DNA of 64,000 nt, from positions 744,001 to 808,000 of the forward strand of contig OZ244919.1 of assembly GCA_965221845.1 (NCBI GenBank). The letters are read 5' to 3'. Made by a program: the position numbers and the translations under genes. Under the pieces are notes generated by a model. That model worked only from the letters and a program-made list of their open reading frames with translations. It made no database searches and was not told where the DNA came from. Shown here piece after piece: positions 1-9,632 of the stretch. Position 1 is the stretch's first letter. The number at the start of each line of letters is the position of its first letter. Origin of the DNA: JAJEFO01 sp965221845 (GTDB taxonomy: Bacteria > Pseudomonadota > Alphaproteobacteria > Rhodobacterales > Rhodobacteraceae).

Positions 1-1088
1 GGACATGGGCCGTAAGGATCCGCGATTCCTCCATCTGCGGACTTTGCCTGAGACCGTAGTGATCGTTGCGCAGAGCGCACGCCCGCGCCTGGATCCATCC
101 CCAGTCGCAGGCGGCCAGAAGCCCGTCATTCTCCAGCACCTGCTCCGTGAGCGTCCGAAGGGCGTGATGAAGATGCCCGGGCCAGCCTTCGCAGGGATTC
201 GCCAGCGCTCCCAGCGCGTCCCTCGCAGCCATGTGCGTCAAGGCCGAATGCGTCACAGAACCTCAGCACGAGATGAAGGGACTCGTCAGGAGACAGCCCG
301 CCCAGAAGCCAGACATTGTCCGGGCGCGTGAGGCCCATGCCGATGGCAACGTCATGGGTGTCCCCAAGTCCGCCCAGGACCAGCGACAGCGGCAGGCGGG
401 ACATGCCGTCATGAATCGCCTGGAGAAACAGCGCATGCGGCGCGAACCCGTCCTGCGGCAGGCGCTGCGCCTCGTCGATGCAGACGATCACGGATCCGTG
501 CCATCTCTCCGGCCCATGGACCTGCACCAGCTGCTGGATGCTCCGGGGGCGGCTCCTTTCGAAGCCTTCCAGGGAGATCCCTCCCTCTGCCCTGGAGGCG
601 GCCACATCCACGCCAACTGAAAGGCCGGACGAGATCCTGCGCCAGCGATCCGGCTGGATTCCGCCGGCCAGCGCCGTCATCTCGATCACGCCTCCGAGAT
701 CCGTCAGGAGGTCATGGCTGGACAGCAAGACCACGCGCGACTGTCCGGGCGCGCCTGCGCGCTCCAGCTTCGAACGCTTCAGAAGTTCATCGAGAAGCGC
801 GCTCTTGCCGGCGCCGGGCGCGCCCCGGACGACCTGCGTCATCTTCGGCTGGCCATGGGATCCCTTTCGCCGGTCCTTCCACGCCTGGCCGGCACACCTC
901 TCGGCGCGCTCCAGCAACGCCTCGCGCCCGACGAAGACGGGCGGCGGCGCGCCCCAGCCGCCGTCGAGGAAGTCCGACAGCCCTCCCCTGTCGATTTCGG
1001 CCCCCCCGTTCAGCAATGCCGTTGACGATAGACGCTCCGCCTTCGTCCGGCAACGGCCGTCGCGAACCTGGAAAGAAGGCCTGATCAT
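1..1088 (-). pseudogene. AAA-type ATPase, frameshifted and running off the left edge
   Basis: An ATP-binding protein with a Walker A motif (GAPGAGKS, about residue 92) and a Walker B-like segment (SVIVCIDEAQ, about residue 203), so a P-loop ATPase of the AAA/ORC type. The open frame from 1088 ends at 126, but a +1 frame takes over near 240-265 and stays open to the window edge with protein-like sequence (ALANPCEGWPGHLHHALRTL). The gene is therefore frameshifted, and its 3' end lies outside the window. Such ATPases often accompany transposition or phage functions, but nothing here assigns a substrate. No good ribosome binding site precedes the ATG at 1088, so the start is uncertain. The family is sure, the role unknown. 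Confidence 0.6.
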
Positions 1089-1473
1089 GAGACAGGCCGA
1101 TGCTGTCCCGGGCCTGCAGCGCTGAACACGGCTGGGCAGTCGCGGTGCATCCAGCAGGGCCGCGATGCGCGCGGACTGGACCGCGTTCTCCGCCCGGAGC
1201 GCGGCTATGGTCGCGTCACGACCCTACAGCTTCCCCTCAAGGGCGGAGACCCGGCTGGCCAATTGTCCAGAAAGGCTTATCCCTTTGACTCCGGCGCCGC
1301 AAGATGTTGTGCCTGCGGCCGGTCGCGGGATCCCCGGATCCCCGGCGGAATCCACGCCTTCGCCGCTGCGCGGCGGCCCGGACGGTGCCGGAAAGCGGGG
1401 ATTCGGGTGGTGTGCGGGTGCGCGGATGCGCCCGCCGGTGCCGTGGCGGAATCCGGGCGGGGTTTCCGGCGCC

Positions 1474-2400
1474 TCAGGCGCGTCCCTCGGCGAAGTCGCG
1501 GCAGGTGGCGGGCGGAAGTCCCAGCCCGATGCCGAGCAGGCTGTCGAAGGAGGCCCGTCGGTGGCGCCGGCGGTTCCAGCGGAACACGAACTCGTCGAGG
1601 CAGCGCTGGAAATGCTTCCTCCGCAGGCCGTGATGCACGCCCATGGCCCAGCGCTTGAGGTTGGAGAACACCCGGTGGACCCACGCCAGGACCTCGTGGG
1701 CCCTTCGGCCGCCGACCACCCTTTCCTCCCGCGGGCTCTCCGGCAGGCCGGCGCAGCCGCTCCAGCCGTCGGTGACGACCCGCGCGCCCGGCGCGACGGA
1801 CGCGGCGATGAAGCCGCGGAGCGCCCCGGATCCGTAGTCCCCGATGGTCCCGAGCCGGATGCGGCGCGGCGCCCCGTCCTCCGACAGCTCCACGGCGCCG
1901 GCCAGGAGGATCCTGCCGTCGGCGCCGCGGCCCCTGCCGGCCACGCCCTTCGCCCCGTCCGTTTCCGCGCCGCCGCCGTCGCGGCAGGGCACGGACGTCT
2001 CGTCCACCTCCGCGATCCCCTGCGAGCCGGGCTCCGGTCCGGGCCGGCCATGGCCCGGCGCAGCCTGTGCAGCAGCAGCCACGCTGACTTGCAGCTCCCG
2101 ATCCCCGGCCGCGCCTGGAGCTGCAGCGCGGAGATGCCGTTGGAATGCGTGGCGACGATGTGGGCCGCGAGGAACCAGGTCCCGGCGGCAGGTGGCTGCG
2201 GTGCGTCACCGTGCCCGCCGTCACCGACGTCTGGCGTCCGCACCCCGCGCACTCGTGGAGGCGGCGCTCCCCCTCGGCTGCCAGCCTTTCGTGCCGCCGC
2301 AGGCCGGACACCGGAAGCCGACGCCCCGGCGCAGCCTGGCCAGGTGCCCGGCGCAGGCGTCGTCGTCCGGGAAGAGCTCCTCGAACTCCTGGCGGGACAT
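1474..2400 (-). pseudogene. IS1595-family transposase, multiple frameshifts
   Basis: Reads as an ISXO2-like transposase in three different frames. An N-terminal zinc ribbon (FRCPACGGTKGW, then ECAGCGRQTS) begins at the ATG at 2400. The DDE-like part includes AEVDETSVPC, VVTDGWSGCAG and HRVFSNLKRWAMGVHHGL, and ends at 1474. At least two or three frame changes lie between about 2290 and 2060, so no full-length protein can be made. Order and spacing of the parts match a family member of about 310 residues, so frameshifts rather than large deletions are the damage. Confidence 0.75.
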
Positions 2401-2588
2401 GGGCCGGTCGTGTCTGCATCGCGATGCCATGGGAAGAACACAAGGCGAACGGAACGGATCGTCAGATGCCATGAGACGCGCCGGGGTTTGCCTCTGGGGG
2501 CGATTCGGTGCAAGGGAATGTGATGGTTTCAACATATGGTGGCAAGGGGGCCGACGGGCGGCACCCCTTGCCGATCGAAAGGAGAGAG

Positions 2589-3800
2589 ATGATCGACTCA
2601 AGCACCCCCTTCGGCGGGAAGGCTGCCACGGTGCATGCGGCGCCGGAAGCCGCCGGCACGAGCTGGATCCTCGCGGCGGGCGATCCGGCGGACGCGTCGC
2701 GGACGGGCCTGCACAGGCTGGCACCGCATGACGTCGCGGGCCTGCTCGCGAAGCTGGGGCAGGCACGGACGCGGGCCGCCGCCGTCTCCGGCGGCGACGT
2801 CCGCGTGATGCCGGTCTGCGAGGCAGGGCACGAGGGGTTCCGGCTGGCGCGCCGGCTCGAGGGCGAGGACCTGGAGGTCGTGGTCTGCGACCCGGCGAGC
2901 CTGGAGGTCGTGCGCAGGAAGAGACGTGCGAAGACGGACAGGATCGACGCGCGGAAGACGGTGCGGGCGCCCGTGGCCCGGGACGGCGGCGACCGGGACG
3001 CGATGTCGCCGGCGCGGGTGCCGACGGTCGCGGAGGAGGACGCGAAGCGGCTGCCGGGGCGCCGGGAGCGGCTCGTGAAGGAGCGGCTGCGGCTGGCGAG
3101 CGCGGTCGCGGGGCTTTTGCGGCTGCACGGCGTGCCGCCCGGGGATCCGGCGAAGGCCGGGTTCCGGGACCGGCTCGGGGGCATGAGGACCGGCTGCGGC
3201 ACGGCGCTGCCGCCGGGGCTCCTGGCGGAGATCGGGGGCATCCCCGGCCGGCTGGAGCCGGGCGTGGCCGAGCTGCGGACGGTGGAGGCGGAGAAGGCGG
3301 CGACGCTGAAGTCGGCGCGGGAGGCGGCGGCGCGGGAGGCGCGTCACGGCCCCGAGGAGGCCGGTGGCGCGGAGGCCGCCGCGCCGGCGCATGCCCGCCA
3401 CGCTACGGTTCTGGTCCGGCTGCGCGGGATCGGCCCGAACGACGCGCTGCTGCCGGGCGCGGAGCTCCTCTGCCGCGACTTCCGCAACCGGCGCGAGCTG
3501 GCCAGTCTCGCCGGGCTGGCGCCGGTGCCGTGGGCGAGCGGCGCGGTGGACCATGACCAGGGCACCGGCAAGGCCGGCAGCCCGATGCTGCGAAAGCACC
3601 TCGTGCAGATGGCCTGGCGCTGGCTCCACCACCAGCCGGACAGCGCGCTGTCGAAGTGGTTCGAGCGCTACGTCAGCGCCCGCGACGGGCGTTCGAGGAA
3701 GCGCGGGATCGTGGCGCTGGCGCGCAAGCTGCTGGTGGCCCTGTGGCGGTTCGCCACGACCGGGCTGGTGCCCGAGGGCGCCGTCCTGTCGAAGGCCTGA
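2589..3800 (+). CDS. IS110-family transposase
   Basis: A full-length IS110-family recombinase of 403 residues. The N-terminal DEDD-type domain contains the typical block RRKRRAKTDRIDARK, and the C-terminal Transposase_20 domain contains RLRGIGPNDALL, LASLAGLAPVPWASG and PMLRKHLVQMAW. The ATG at 2589 is chosen because AAGGAG lies at 2578-2583, although the frame is open further up. This is one of the few uninterrupted transposase genes in the left part of the window and could still be active. It lies inside the inverted repeats of the IS1595 element. It is only distantly like the two IS110-type copies at 10.7 and 35.4 kb. Confidence 0.85.
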   Translation: MIDSSTPFGGKAATVHAAPEAAGTSWILAAGDPADASRTGLHRLAPHDVAGLLAKLGQARTRAAAVSGGDVRVMPVCEAGHEGFRLARRLEGEDLEVVVCDPASLEVVRRKRRAKTDRIDARKTVRAPVARDGGDRDAMSPARVPTVAEEDAKRLPGRRERLVKERLRLASAVAGLLRLHGVPPGDPAKAGFRDRLGGMRTGCGTALPPGLLAEIGGIPGRLEPGVAELRTVEAEKAATLKSAREAAAREARHGPEEAGGAEAAAPAHARHATVLVRLRGIGPNDALLPGAELLCRDFRNRRELASLAGLAPVPWASGAVDHDQGTGKAGSPMLRKHLVQMAWRWLHHQPDSALSKWFERYVSARDGRSRKRGIVALARKLLVALWRFATTGLVPEGAVLSKA

Positions 3801-4322
3801 GAGGGGGAGACCGGAACACCTTGACACCCGGGCGGCCCGACGGGGCCTCCGGGGAACCCGGGAAGGGCGTGTGACCGTGCGGGGGTTTGGTTCGCCGCGG
3901 ACCGCGGCACCGTTTGCTCAGATGGGTCCCGCCCCCCGGAACGTCGCGCCGCCCGAACGGGGCACCATGGTCACGGGGCCGGCGTCCGCCGGCCAACCGA
4001 ACCGGACAGGAGCTTGGACGCGCCGTCGGGCGCTCCCTGGAAAGCGACGTTCCGCCTGGAGAATCCCCTAGCGGCGCCGAGCCGCCCCCGAGAGGAGACG
4101 GATCGATGTGACACGTCATGAAGAAAGCGCTTGACGGGAGGGGGCTCATAAGAACCCCCGCCGGACACAAAATGTGGACATGCCTTGGTCAAAGGGATAA
4201 GCCTTTGTCCAGGATCGTCGATCGTCTTTGGCACGGGAGGCCTGCCTGCCCTGTCTTCTGCTCTTCACCGCGGCTTCAGCCGTCCTGGTCGGCAGGCCTG
4301 TGAGACATGCAGCGCCGATTGC

Positions 4323-4378
4323 CAGGCATGATCACGATGGAAGCGCCGCCAGCCTTGAGAGAACCTGAACAGTTACCC
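4323..4378. repeat. Dispersed repeat, copy 1 (second copy at 28145-28196)
   Basis: About 55 bp (ending GAGAGAACCTGAACAGTTAC) recurs with few differences at 28145-28196 in the same orientation. Both copies abut regions of decayed IS DNA, so this is probably the terminus of an unrecognised transposable element. Confidence 0.55.
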
Positions 4379-4736
4379 CAGCGCCAGCCAGTCGAACAGC
4401 TCCCCCGGGGCCGGCCGGCCCGAACAGCCGGTCCAGGTGCGGCCCCTTCCCAAGCTCCGTCGCCATAGTCCTCTTCGCTCGTTCGGCAAGGCTACCCGGC
4501 TTCCGCGGACCATGCATGATCCGCCGATGGAATCCAGGGCGCGATTCCTTCCAATCCAGCCTCAAATCGCCGGGCTGGCGGCATGAAGGCCTCAGCGTTT
4601 CCGCATCGGAACCTTGCGCGACGATATCGCGCCCTGACCCAAGGCGGGCCCGCCATTGACGCGGCCGGGCAAACGCGAGTCCCGCCGGAGACAGCGGCTC
4701 CTCGGCCAGGTTCCCCGTGTGATCAGACACCTCCTC

Positions 4737-4768
4737 GAGGATGGAGGATGGAGGATGGAGGATGGAGG
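4737..4768. repeat. GAGGATG tandem repeat
   Basis: About 4.6 perfect copies of the heptamer GAGGATG. A 7-bp unit would change reading frame on slippage, but no gene is recognised here. Confidence 0.8.
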
Positions 4769-5404
4769 CTTCTCGTCCCAGATGCGGTTATCGCAAAGGC
4801 GTTCGGAAAAGCGCGGCGCGACGATTACGGCAAGCTGGCCGAGATTGTCGACGGCGAGCGGCCCGAGTGTCGGCCTGCCAGACCGGGAGCCGTCAAGTTG
4901 CTCTCCTTTCATGCTCCGGGCTTCTCGCAGCGCTGCAGCGTCGATCAAACGGCCGTCGGCGCAGTCGTCGCGTGCCCGCAGGCACAAGCCAACCTGCTTC
5001 CGGGGAACGACCGCCTGCCGATGACGCCTGCCGGAAGCCGCACCATTCCGCCCAATGGCCGCCGGGCCTGATGCCAATGGCGATCGGGCCGAAATCGAGC
5101 AGGCTGGCGACACCAAGCGACTGCTGGCCGGAACGAACTTCTCTGGCGCCGAAGGGTTCGATACCTCGGAGTCCGTCCAGCGACTTGGGGCGGCACCAGT
5201 GACCCGAAAGGACGGCCCGGAGAGCGTCGGGTACGTTGCGCGCGCGGTCTGCGCCGAAATTCGTCAATTGTTCCAGAGGAAGCGAACAATCATTCAGATG
5301 ACACGACACCCAAGTCGATGCAAGGCCCGCAGCCCGAATTCCCTTTCATGACGAGCGGGAAGGCGACTCGCTCACATGGCATGCATGCCACATGGTGCCG
5401 CCCC

Positions 5405-5640
5405 ATGCCGTGGTGCGTCAGGACACTGAACGAGACCGTGGACAGGGAGCCAAATGCTCTGCCAGCGGACATGCGGGCACGGCTTGCGCGAACTGGCCAG
5501 CTGATCGCCACTGCCGGGCCGGAGCGTGCGGGCGCGCCGCATGTCAGGATGTCAGGCGTCCGACCGGCCAGCTGCGGGAAATGTTTGGGGATGTTGCACG
5601 GTCACATGGCGTCGTCAGGGCGCTTTCCCAATGCGCCCGC
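5405..5640 (+). pseudogene. RelE/Gp49-type toxin remnant
   Basis: From the ATG at 5405 the frame reads VRTLNETVDREPNALPADM, RARLARTGQLIAT and GAPHVR, the typical start of phage-derived Gp49-like (RelE/HigB superfamily) mRNA-interferase toxins. After about 5550 the family pattern continues in another frame (QLREMFGDVARSHGVVRALS, where a LWELR-GRDGI-RALY block is expected). The gene is therefore frameshifted and probably dead. No matching antitoxin follows; the next genes are a PIN-domain pair on the opposite strand. Confidence 0.55.
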
Positions 5641-5648
5641 CCCAGCGA

Positions 5649-6533
5649 TCATCCCCAGGGACTGGCTCCCGTTTCCTCAACGGCCTTCCGAACCGTCTCA
5701 TGGTATCTCATTTCGGTGTCGCGCGCGAATTTGGGACGGCTGGCATGCGTCTCCTCGCATCGCTGGACAAACCGTTCTTCCGACATTCCCTCAAGCGCCT
5801 CTTCGAGCAGGTGCACGAGCATGTTCTCGTCGTCCGGCATCGTGTTCCGTCCTTTCGTGACGGCGATATTGTTCATGAAGGCAAGACATGAATCCAGGAC
5901 ATCTTCCGCCTTTCGGGGGGACCAGCTTTCCGGAACGACGGCACCAAGCATCGCCTCGAGCGCCACGTCCGCCACCGGACGTCCCTCCTCTTTGGAGATC
6001 GTGCAGGTATGTCCGTAGAGGCCGCGAATGGTGACAGGCGGTTCGGACTGTCCTCTTTTCGCAAAGTGCTCTTCGAGAACCTTCTGCAGGACAGTGCGAC
6101 GGTTTCTCGACGCCAGGACGTCAATGCCATGCAGCATCGCCTGAGCATAGATCAGCCGATCATTTCCGTTCTCTTCGGTGAAGGCGCCCCCCGGCACCAG
6201 GGATGTCGCGTCATTGTATGCTTCCTGGCCCATGTCAGCCAGGCGCATGTAGGCAGAGCTGTTCCTGGCGCCCTCGTCGCGCCACCATGCGCCGGCCGCC
6301 CGGGACGCCGCTCGTGCGGCGGCGTCAATCTCTTGCAAGCTCCCCTCTCCGTCCCTTTCGCAAAGCCGGCGGACATGTTCCGACGCCTGGGCAGGAAGCT
6401 GCCTGTCCAGTTCGTCCCTGACCATCGGAAGAACCGCGATCCGACGGTTGCGAAACCCTTCCAGACAGGTGAGATAGCGGCGCGGCGTCGACTGGCGAAT
6501 GATGTTCGTGTCTGCTGCAACGGTCCTGGTCAT
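5649..6533 (-). CDS. PIN-domain protein, 294 aa
   Basis: The first 150 residues form a PIN-like nuclease domain: D8 in RTVAADTNIIRQ, E41 in MVRDELDRQ, D125 in GNDRLIYAQA, and then ASRNRRTV, where the usual fourth acidic residue is Asn (N144). A further 140 residues, mostly helical-looking and acidic, follow; ordinary VapC toxins end near residue 130-140. The ATG at 6533 overlaps the upstream stop as ATGA, so the two genes are translationally coupled. By analogy with VapBC this would be an RNase toxin, but the length and the Asn substitution leave that open. No frameshift is seen. Confidence 0.65.
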   Translation of the reverse strand: MTRTVAADTNIIRQSTPRRYLTCLEGFRNRRIAVLPMVRDELDRQLPAQASEHVRRLCERDGEGSLQEIDAAARAASRAAGAWWRDEGARNSSAYMRLADMGQEAYNDATSLVPGGAFTEENGNDRLIYAQAMLHGIDVLASRNRRTVLQKVLEEHFAKRGQSEPPVTIRGLYGHTCTISKEEGRPVADVALEAMLGAVVPESWSPRKAEDVLDSCLAFMNNIAVTKGRNTMPDDENMLVHLLEEALEGMSEERFVQRCEETHASRPKFARDTEMRYHETVRKAVEETGASPWG

Positions 6534-6793
6534 GCCGACGCCCTTGGTTCTCCGGTCATCCTGCCGAGCCGCCTCTCGATGGCCAGCGCGCGATTGAACA
6601 TCTTCCGGTTGCCGCGTTTCCATGCCTTCATGGCCGCCCCGAAAGGCGTCATCCCGTCAAGCTCGAACATGACGTCCAGTGAAGCGTTCACCCATGCCTT
6701 GCGTTCCGGTGTCGTGCCAAGGACGCCTTGCACCGCATCCCGGATGGAGGTGCGGCAGCGTTCCTCGCTGGCGCGCGCGCTGTCCAACGACAT
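6530..6793 (-). CDS. Small partner of the PIN-domain protein (possible antitoxin)
   Basis: An 87-residue basic protein from the ATG at 6793, preceded by a GGAGAGAGACAGG-like ribosome binding region; the frame is open further up without good starts. The C-terminal half (MTPFGAAMKAWKRGNRKMF) is rich in Lys/Arg. Its stop overlaps the start of the PIN-domain gene in ATGA, the usual layout of antitoxin-toxin pairs. I see no ribbon-helix-helix, AbrB or Phd motif, so an antitoxin role rests on position and size only. Confidence 0.5.
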   Translation of the reverse strand: MSLDSARASEERCRTSIRDAVQGVLGTTPERKAWVNASLDVMFELDGMTPFGAAMKAWKRGNRKMFNRALAIERRLGRMTGEPRASA

Positions 6794-7110
6794 GGTTCCT
6801 GTCTCTCTCCGACGCTTTCGTCCGGGGATCGCACCGGAAGGCGCGGGAAACGGTCCTAGAGGGATGGCATGTCCCGGACAATGGCGCAAGGCGTGAATGA
6901 CGCCCGACAGCAATTCCCGGCAGCCTTACCCTTACCGTCGACCCCCGCAGCGGCCGTTCAGGACGACGCCATGGCCGCGCCGTTTCAGGCGCGCACGCCT
7001 GGCGGCCGGGCCAGCCAGCTGCCAAGGCTATAGGGAATTGCTGAGCCGCCACGTTGAAGACACGCTCCGGCTTGCCGACGGCAAGACCGGGCCGAGGACC
7101 GTGCATCTCA
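6794..7110. other. Intergenic, nothing recognised
   Basis: 317 bp between the PIN-domain pair and the IS5 element. It must hold the promoter of the pair, but no clear sigma-70 boxes, terminator or gene could be picked out. Confidence 0.5.
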
Positions 7111-8132
7111 GAGCTTGAATCATAATTCAATAATGTCAATATGTTAATAGATTCCAGCCGCCTGGCCACGCGCCACCCGGCGCATCAGGAACCGGCACGC
7201 CGCGAGCCGCGCCCAGGCCAGCGAGCTCTCCAGCGTCCGCCCGGAGTCCTTCGGCCCGGGCGCCGGCACCACGACATCCGCGCAAACGTCCGCTCCACCA
7301 CCCGGCGGCGGCACGGGACCGTGAAGCCCCTTGCTTCCCTGGGCCGCTGCACGATCTCGACGAGGGATCCGAGGCCGCGCTCCGCCAGCGCCTCCCCGGG
7401 CTTCGGACCCGCGCAGCCGCCGTCCGCCCAGGGCTTCCGCACCTCGGGCGCCTTCCCGGCATCGCCAGGACCGCCTCCGGCGCCCCGTCCCTGTCCCGCA
7501 CGTCCGCCCCCGCAGCACCCGCACCGCGACCGGGACCCCCGCGACGTCCACCGCCAGGTGCCGCTTCCGCCCCCTGGCCTTCCTGCCCGCGTCGCAACCC
7601 GCCGGCCCGCCCGTCTCGGTCGTCCTCGCCGACCGGCTGCCGGTCGCGGCCGCCGTCGGCTGCGCGTCGCGCCACGCCTGCGCGCGGCCCGGCGTGCGCG
7701 GCGCGGCCGGAAGCAGCCAGTGCCGGCGCGCGCCGAGCTGGTCCCGGCCCGGCGTGCGCGGCGCGGCCGGAAGCCGTTCCAGGACGCCGCTGTCGCGGCC
7801 CGGGCGCAGGAGTGGTTCTGCACGGTCGCAGAGGGCGGAAGGCGCCTGGGAATCGCGCGCCGCCGGCATCCCGTCCCCGGCATGCACTGGATCGCGTCGG
7901 ACGTCTCGCGCAGGTCGGCCGTCCGGCGGCGGCCCGGCTTCGAGGGAGCCGGAAGCGGCGGCGCGGCCGGAAGCCGTTCCTCGTCGGCCGGCCGGTTTCA
8001 TGTCGCTCCGGCTTGCGGTCATGCTCCTCGCGGGCGGTCTCGTCCCAGGCCATCGTGTCCTCCCCGTCCGGGTTGTGCCTGACAGGGAAATGCCACGTCT
8101 GGGGGAGGCCATCCGCATTTTAGGTCAAGCTC
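7111..8132. mobile_element. IS5-family element (IS1031-like), decayed
   Basis: A 1,022-bp element. The right end is complete (ATTTTAGGTCAAGCTC ending at 8132); the left end matches it in its first 8 bp (GAGCTTGA from 7111). TCA is duplicated on both sides (7108-7110 and 8133-8135), matching the TNA target duplication of the IS1031 group. The right terminus is shared with the two MITEs at 35.8 and 44.6 kb, making this element type the likely source of their transposase. Confidence 0.8.
7144..8053 (-). pseudogene. IS5-family (IS1031-like) transposase, frameshifted
   Basis: Starts MAWDETAREEHDRK at 8053. The DDE domain appears in another frame (ARTTETGGPAGCDAGRKARG, RKRHLAVDVAGVPVAV) and the C-terminal RRRVVERTFARMSWCRR block in a third. 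At least two frameshifts prevent a full product. A 30-bp stretch occurs twice, 60 bp apart (7685-7714 and 7745-7774), with a shorter third copy at 7961-7980, so small duplications contributed to the decay. Confidence 0.75.
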
Positions 8133-8159
8133 TCAGGGGGAATCGGGGTTGAACGGGCA

Positions 8160-8222
8160 CTTTCCGCGGCCCGCCGCCCTCGGTCGGGCCAATCCCTCCC
8201 TGCGTCCGGCGGGCCGCGGAAG
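8160..8222. repeat. IS30-derived hairpin remnant
   Basis: A perfect 15-bp inverted repeat (TTCCGCGGCCCGCCG and its complement) around a loop matching the post-transposase hairpin of the IS30 copies in this window. Probably a scrap of an older IS30 copy next to the complete one. Confidence 0.55.
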
Positions 8223-8274
8223 CCGCTCGGGGTGTAGCCCAATTTTTTTGACTCTGGCGTTTTGGGGTCCCCCG

Positions 8275-9632
8275 TTCCACTCTGAAGTGCAACACCTGAT
8301 GCAGTGTTCCTGGTCGTTCGGCGACACATGATGTTGCGAATCGGCCAGGCGGCGGCGACAGTTCCTTCGTTGCGAGAAGGAGACCGTCATGCCCGAGGGC
8401 CATCGCCACCGGCCTCATGCGGAACGCTGCCAGATCCACGCCCTGAGGAAAAGCGGGCTTTCCGGCCCGGCGATCGCCCGCCAGCTCGGCCGCGACCGCA
8501 CGACGGTCTGGCGCGAGGTGCGGCGCAACTCCGGCAGGCGCGGCTACCGCCACAAGCAGGCCCAGCGCAAGGCGGACAGGCGCCGCAGCGCGGCCTCGTC
8601 GGTGGCGCGCAAGATGACGCCGGAGCTGTGGCGCATGGCGGAGGAGCGGCTGGCCGAGGGCTGGAGCCCCGAGCAGGTCAGCGGGCGCCTCCGCAAGGAG
8701 GGCGAGCCGATGGCGGGGCGTCAGTGGATCTACGAGCGCATCCACGCCGACCGGAAGGCCGGCGGCGGTCTCTGGCGGCATCTCCGCCGCCGCGGCAGGA
8801 AGCCGAACTGGAAGGGCGGGGCCCACGCGGGCCGCGGCCGCATCCCGGGCCGGGTGGACATCTCCGAGCGCCCGGACGTCGTGGAGGCGAAGGAACGGGT
8901 CGGCGACTGGGAGGCCGACACGAATCAACGGCAAGGGCACCGGCGGCGCGCTTGTCTCCCTGGTGGACAGGGCGTCCAAGTACACGCTGCTCGAAAGGGT
9001 CGAGAGGAAGACGGCGGACGCGGTCGGCTCGGCCATGACCGGCATGCTGGGCCCTCTCCCCGTGCACACGGTCACCGCGGTCGATGTCGATCACTTCGAC
9101 ATGGCGCTTGTGCCCTCTCCCCGTGCACACGGTCACCGCGGACAACGGCAAGGAGTTCGCGGGCCATGCCAGGGTGGCCGAGGCGCTGGGCGCGGGGTTC
9201 TTCTTCGCGCGCCCGTACCACTCCTGGGAGCGCGGCCTGAACGAGCACGTGAACGGGCTGGTGCGGGAGTGGTTCCCGAAGGGCACGGACTTCCGCAAGG
9301 TGACGGACGCAGAGGTGCAGGCCGTCCAGGACCGCCTCAACGCGCGGCCGCGCAAGGCGCTGGGCTACCTCACCCCGTCCGAGGCCTTCCACCAGGCGCA
9401 GCCGCCCTGAGGTGGCCTTCCGGGGCCGCCGGGGGCGGCTCCGAGGGGAGATGCGCGCTGTCCGCGGCCCGCCGTCCTCCGGTCGGGCTCCGCCCTCCCT
9501 GCGTCCGGCGGGCCGCGGACAGCGCCCGGCAGGGCTTGCACCGCCCCGGAAGACTGGCTACGCCTCCCGGTGAAGGGACCGCCGCCGCTCGGGCTTCGCC
9601 CCTCGCTGGCTGATGTTGCACTTCGGAGTGGA
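8275..9632. mobile_element. IS30-family element, copy 1
   Basis: Bounded by imperfect inverted repeats (TTCCACTCTGAAGTGCAACA at 8275, complement of TTCCACTCCGAAGTGCAACA ending at 9632). About 1.36 kb with one transposase gene on the plus strand. After the gene lies a perfect 20-bp-stem hairpin (9455-9474 with 9506-9525) that recurs in copies 2 and 3 and could act as a terminator. The copy is inactive because its transposase is broken twice. Confidence 0.85.
8389..9410 (+). pseudogene. IS30-family transposase (copy 1), two frameshifts
   Basis: Begins MPEGHRHRPHAERCQIHALR with an IS30-type helix-turn-helix (GLSGPAIARQLGRDRTTVWR), followed by the DDE integrase core (VGDWEADT, DRASKYTLLERV, HTVTADNGKEFAGHA, HSWERGLNEHVNGLVR, RKALGYLTPSEAF). 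One extra base near 8923 (ACACGAATCAACGG) shifts the frame just after the first catalytic Asp. A second break is a 61-bp duplication-insertion at 9081-9141 that repeats GCCCTCTCCCCGTGCACACG and shifts the frame again. Confidence 0.85.

Larger units (their letters stand above)
1273..4204. mobile_element. IS1595-family element containing an IS110-type gene
   Basis: Perfect 17-bp inverted repeats (AGGCTTATCCCTTTGAC at 1273-1289, its complement at 4188-4204) bound a 2.93-kb segment. Near-identical 10-bp direct repeats flank it (TTGTCCAGAA at 1263-1272, TTGTCCAGGA at 4205-4214). Inside are a decayed IS1595/ISXO2-type transposase on the minus strand and an intact IS110-type transposase on the plus strand. 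The ends belong to the IS1595 part, which normally is about 1 kb. Either an IS110 element inserted upstream of the IS1595 transposase, or the second gene travels as a passenger. From 3801 to 4187 there is no gene, only the IS110 3' flank and the far IS1595 end. Confidence 0.75.
4205..5404. other. 1.2 kb with no assignable gene
   Basis: No convincing gene was found. On the minus strand two frames between 5309 and about 4790 read in a fairly protein-like way (RPKSLDGLRGIEPFG, then PRKQVGLCLRARDDCADGRL), as if one gene had been broken by a frameshift, but I recognise no family. A short minus-strand frame at 4332-4730 is likewise unassigned; its 3' end overlaps the repeat shared with 28.1 kb. This stretch is probably decayed mobile-element or accessory DNA. 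Confidence 0.4.

Noticed and set aside
4332..4730. Minus-strand open frame of 132 residues
   Set aside because: No recognisable family or ribosome binding site; its 3' end is the dispersed repeat shared with 28.1 kb.
7685..7980. Regular repeats of about 30 bp that might suggest a CRISPR array
   Set aside because: Only two to three partial copies, unequal spacing, located inside an IS5 transposase; no cas genes.
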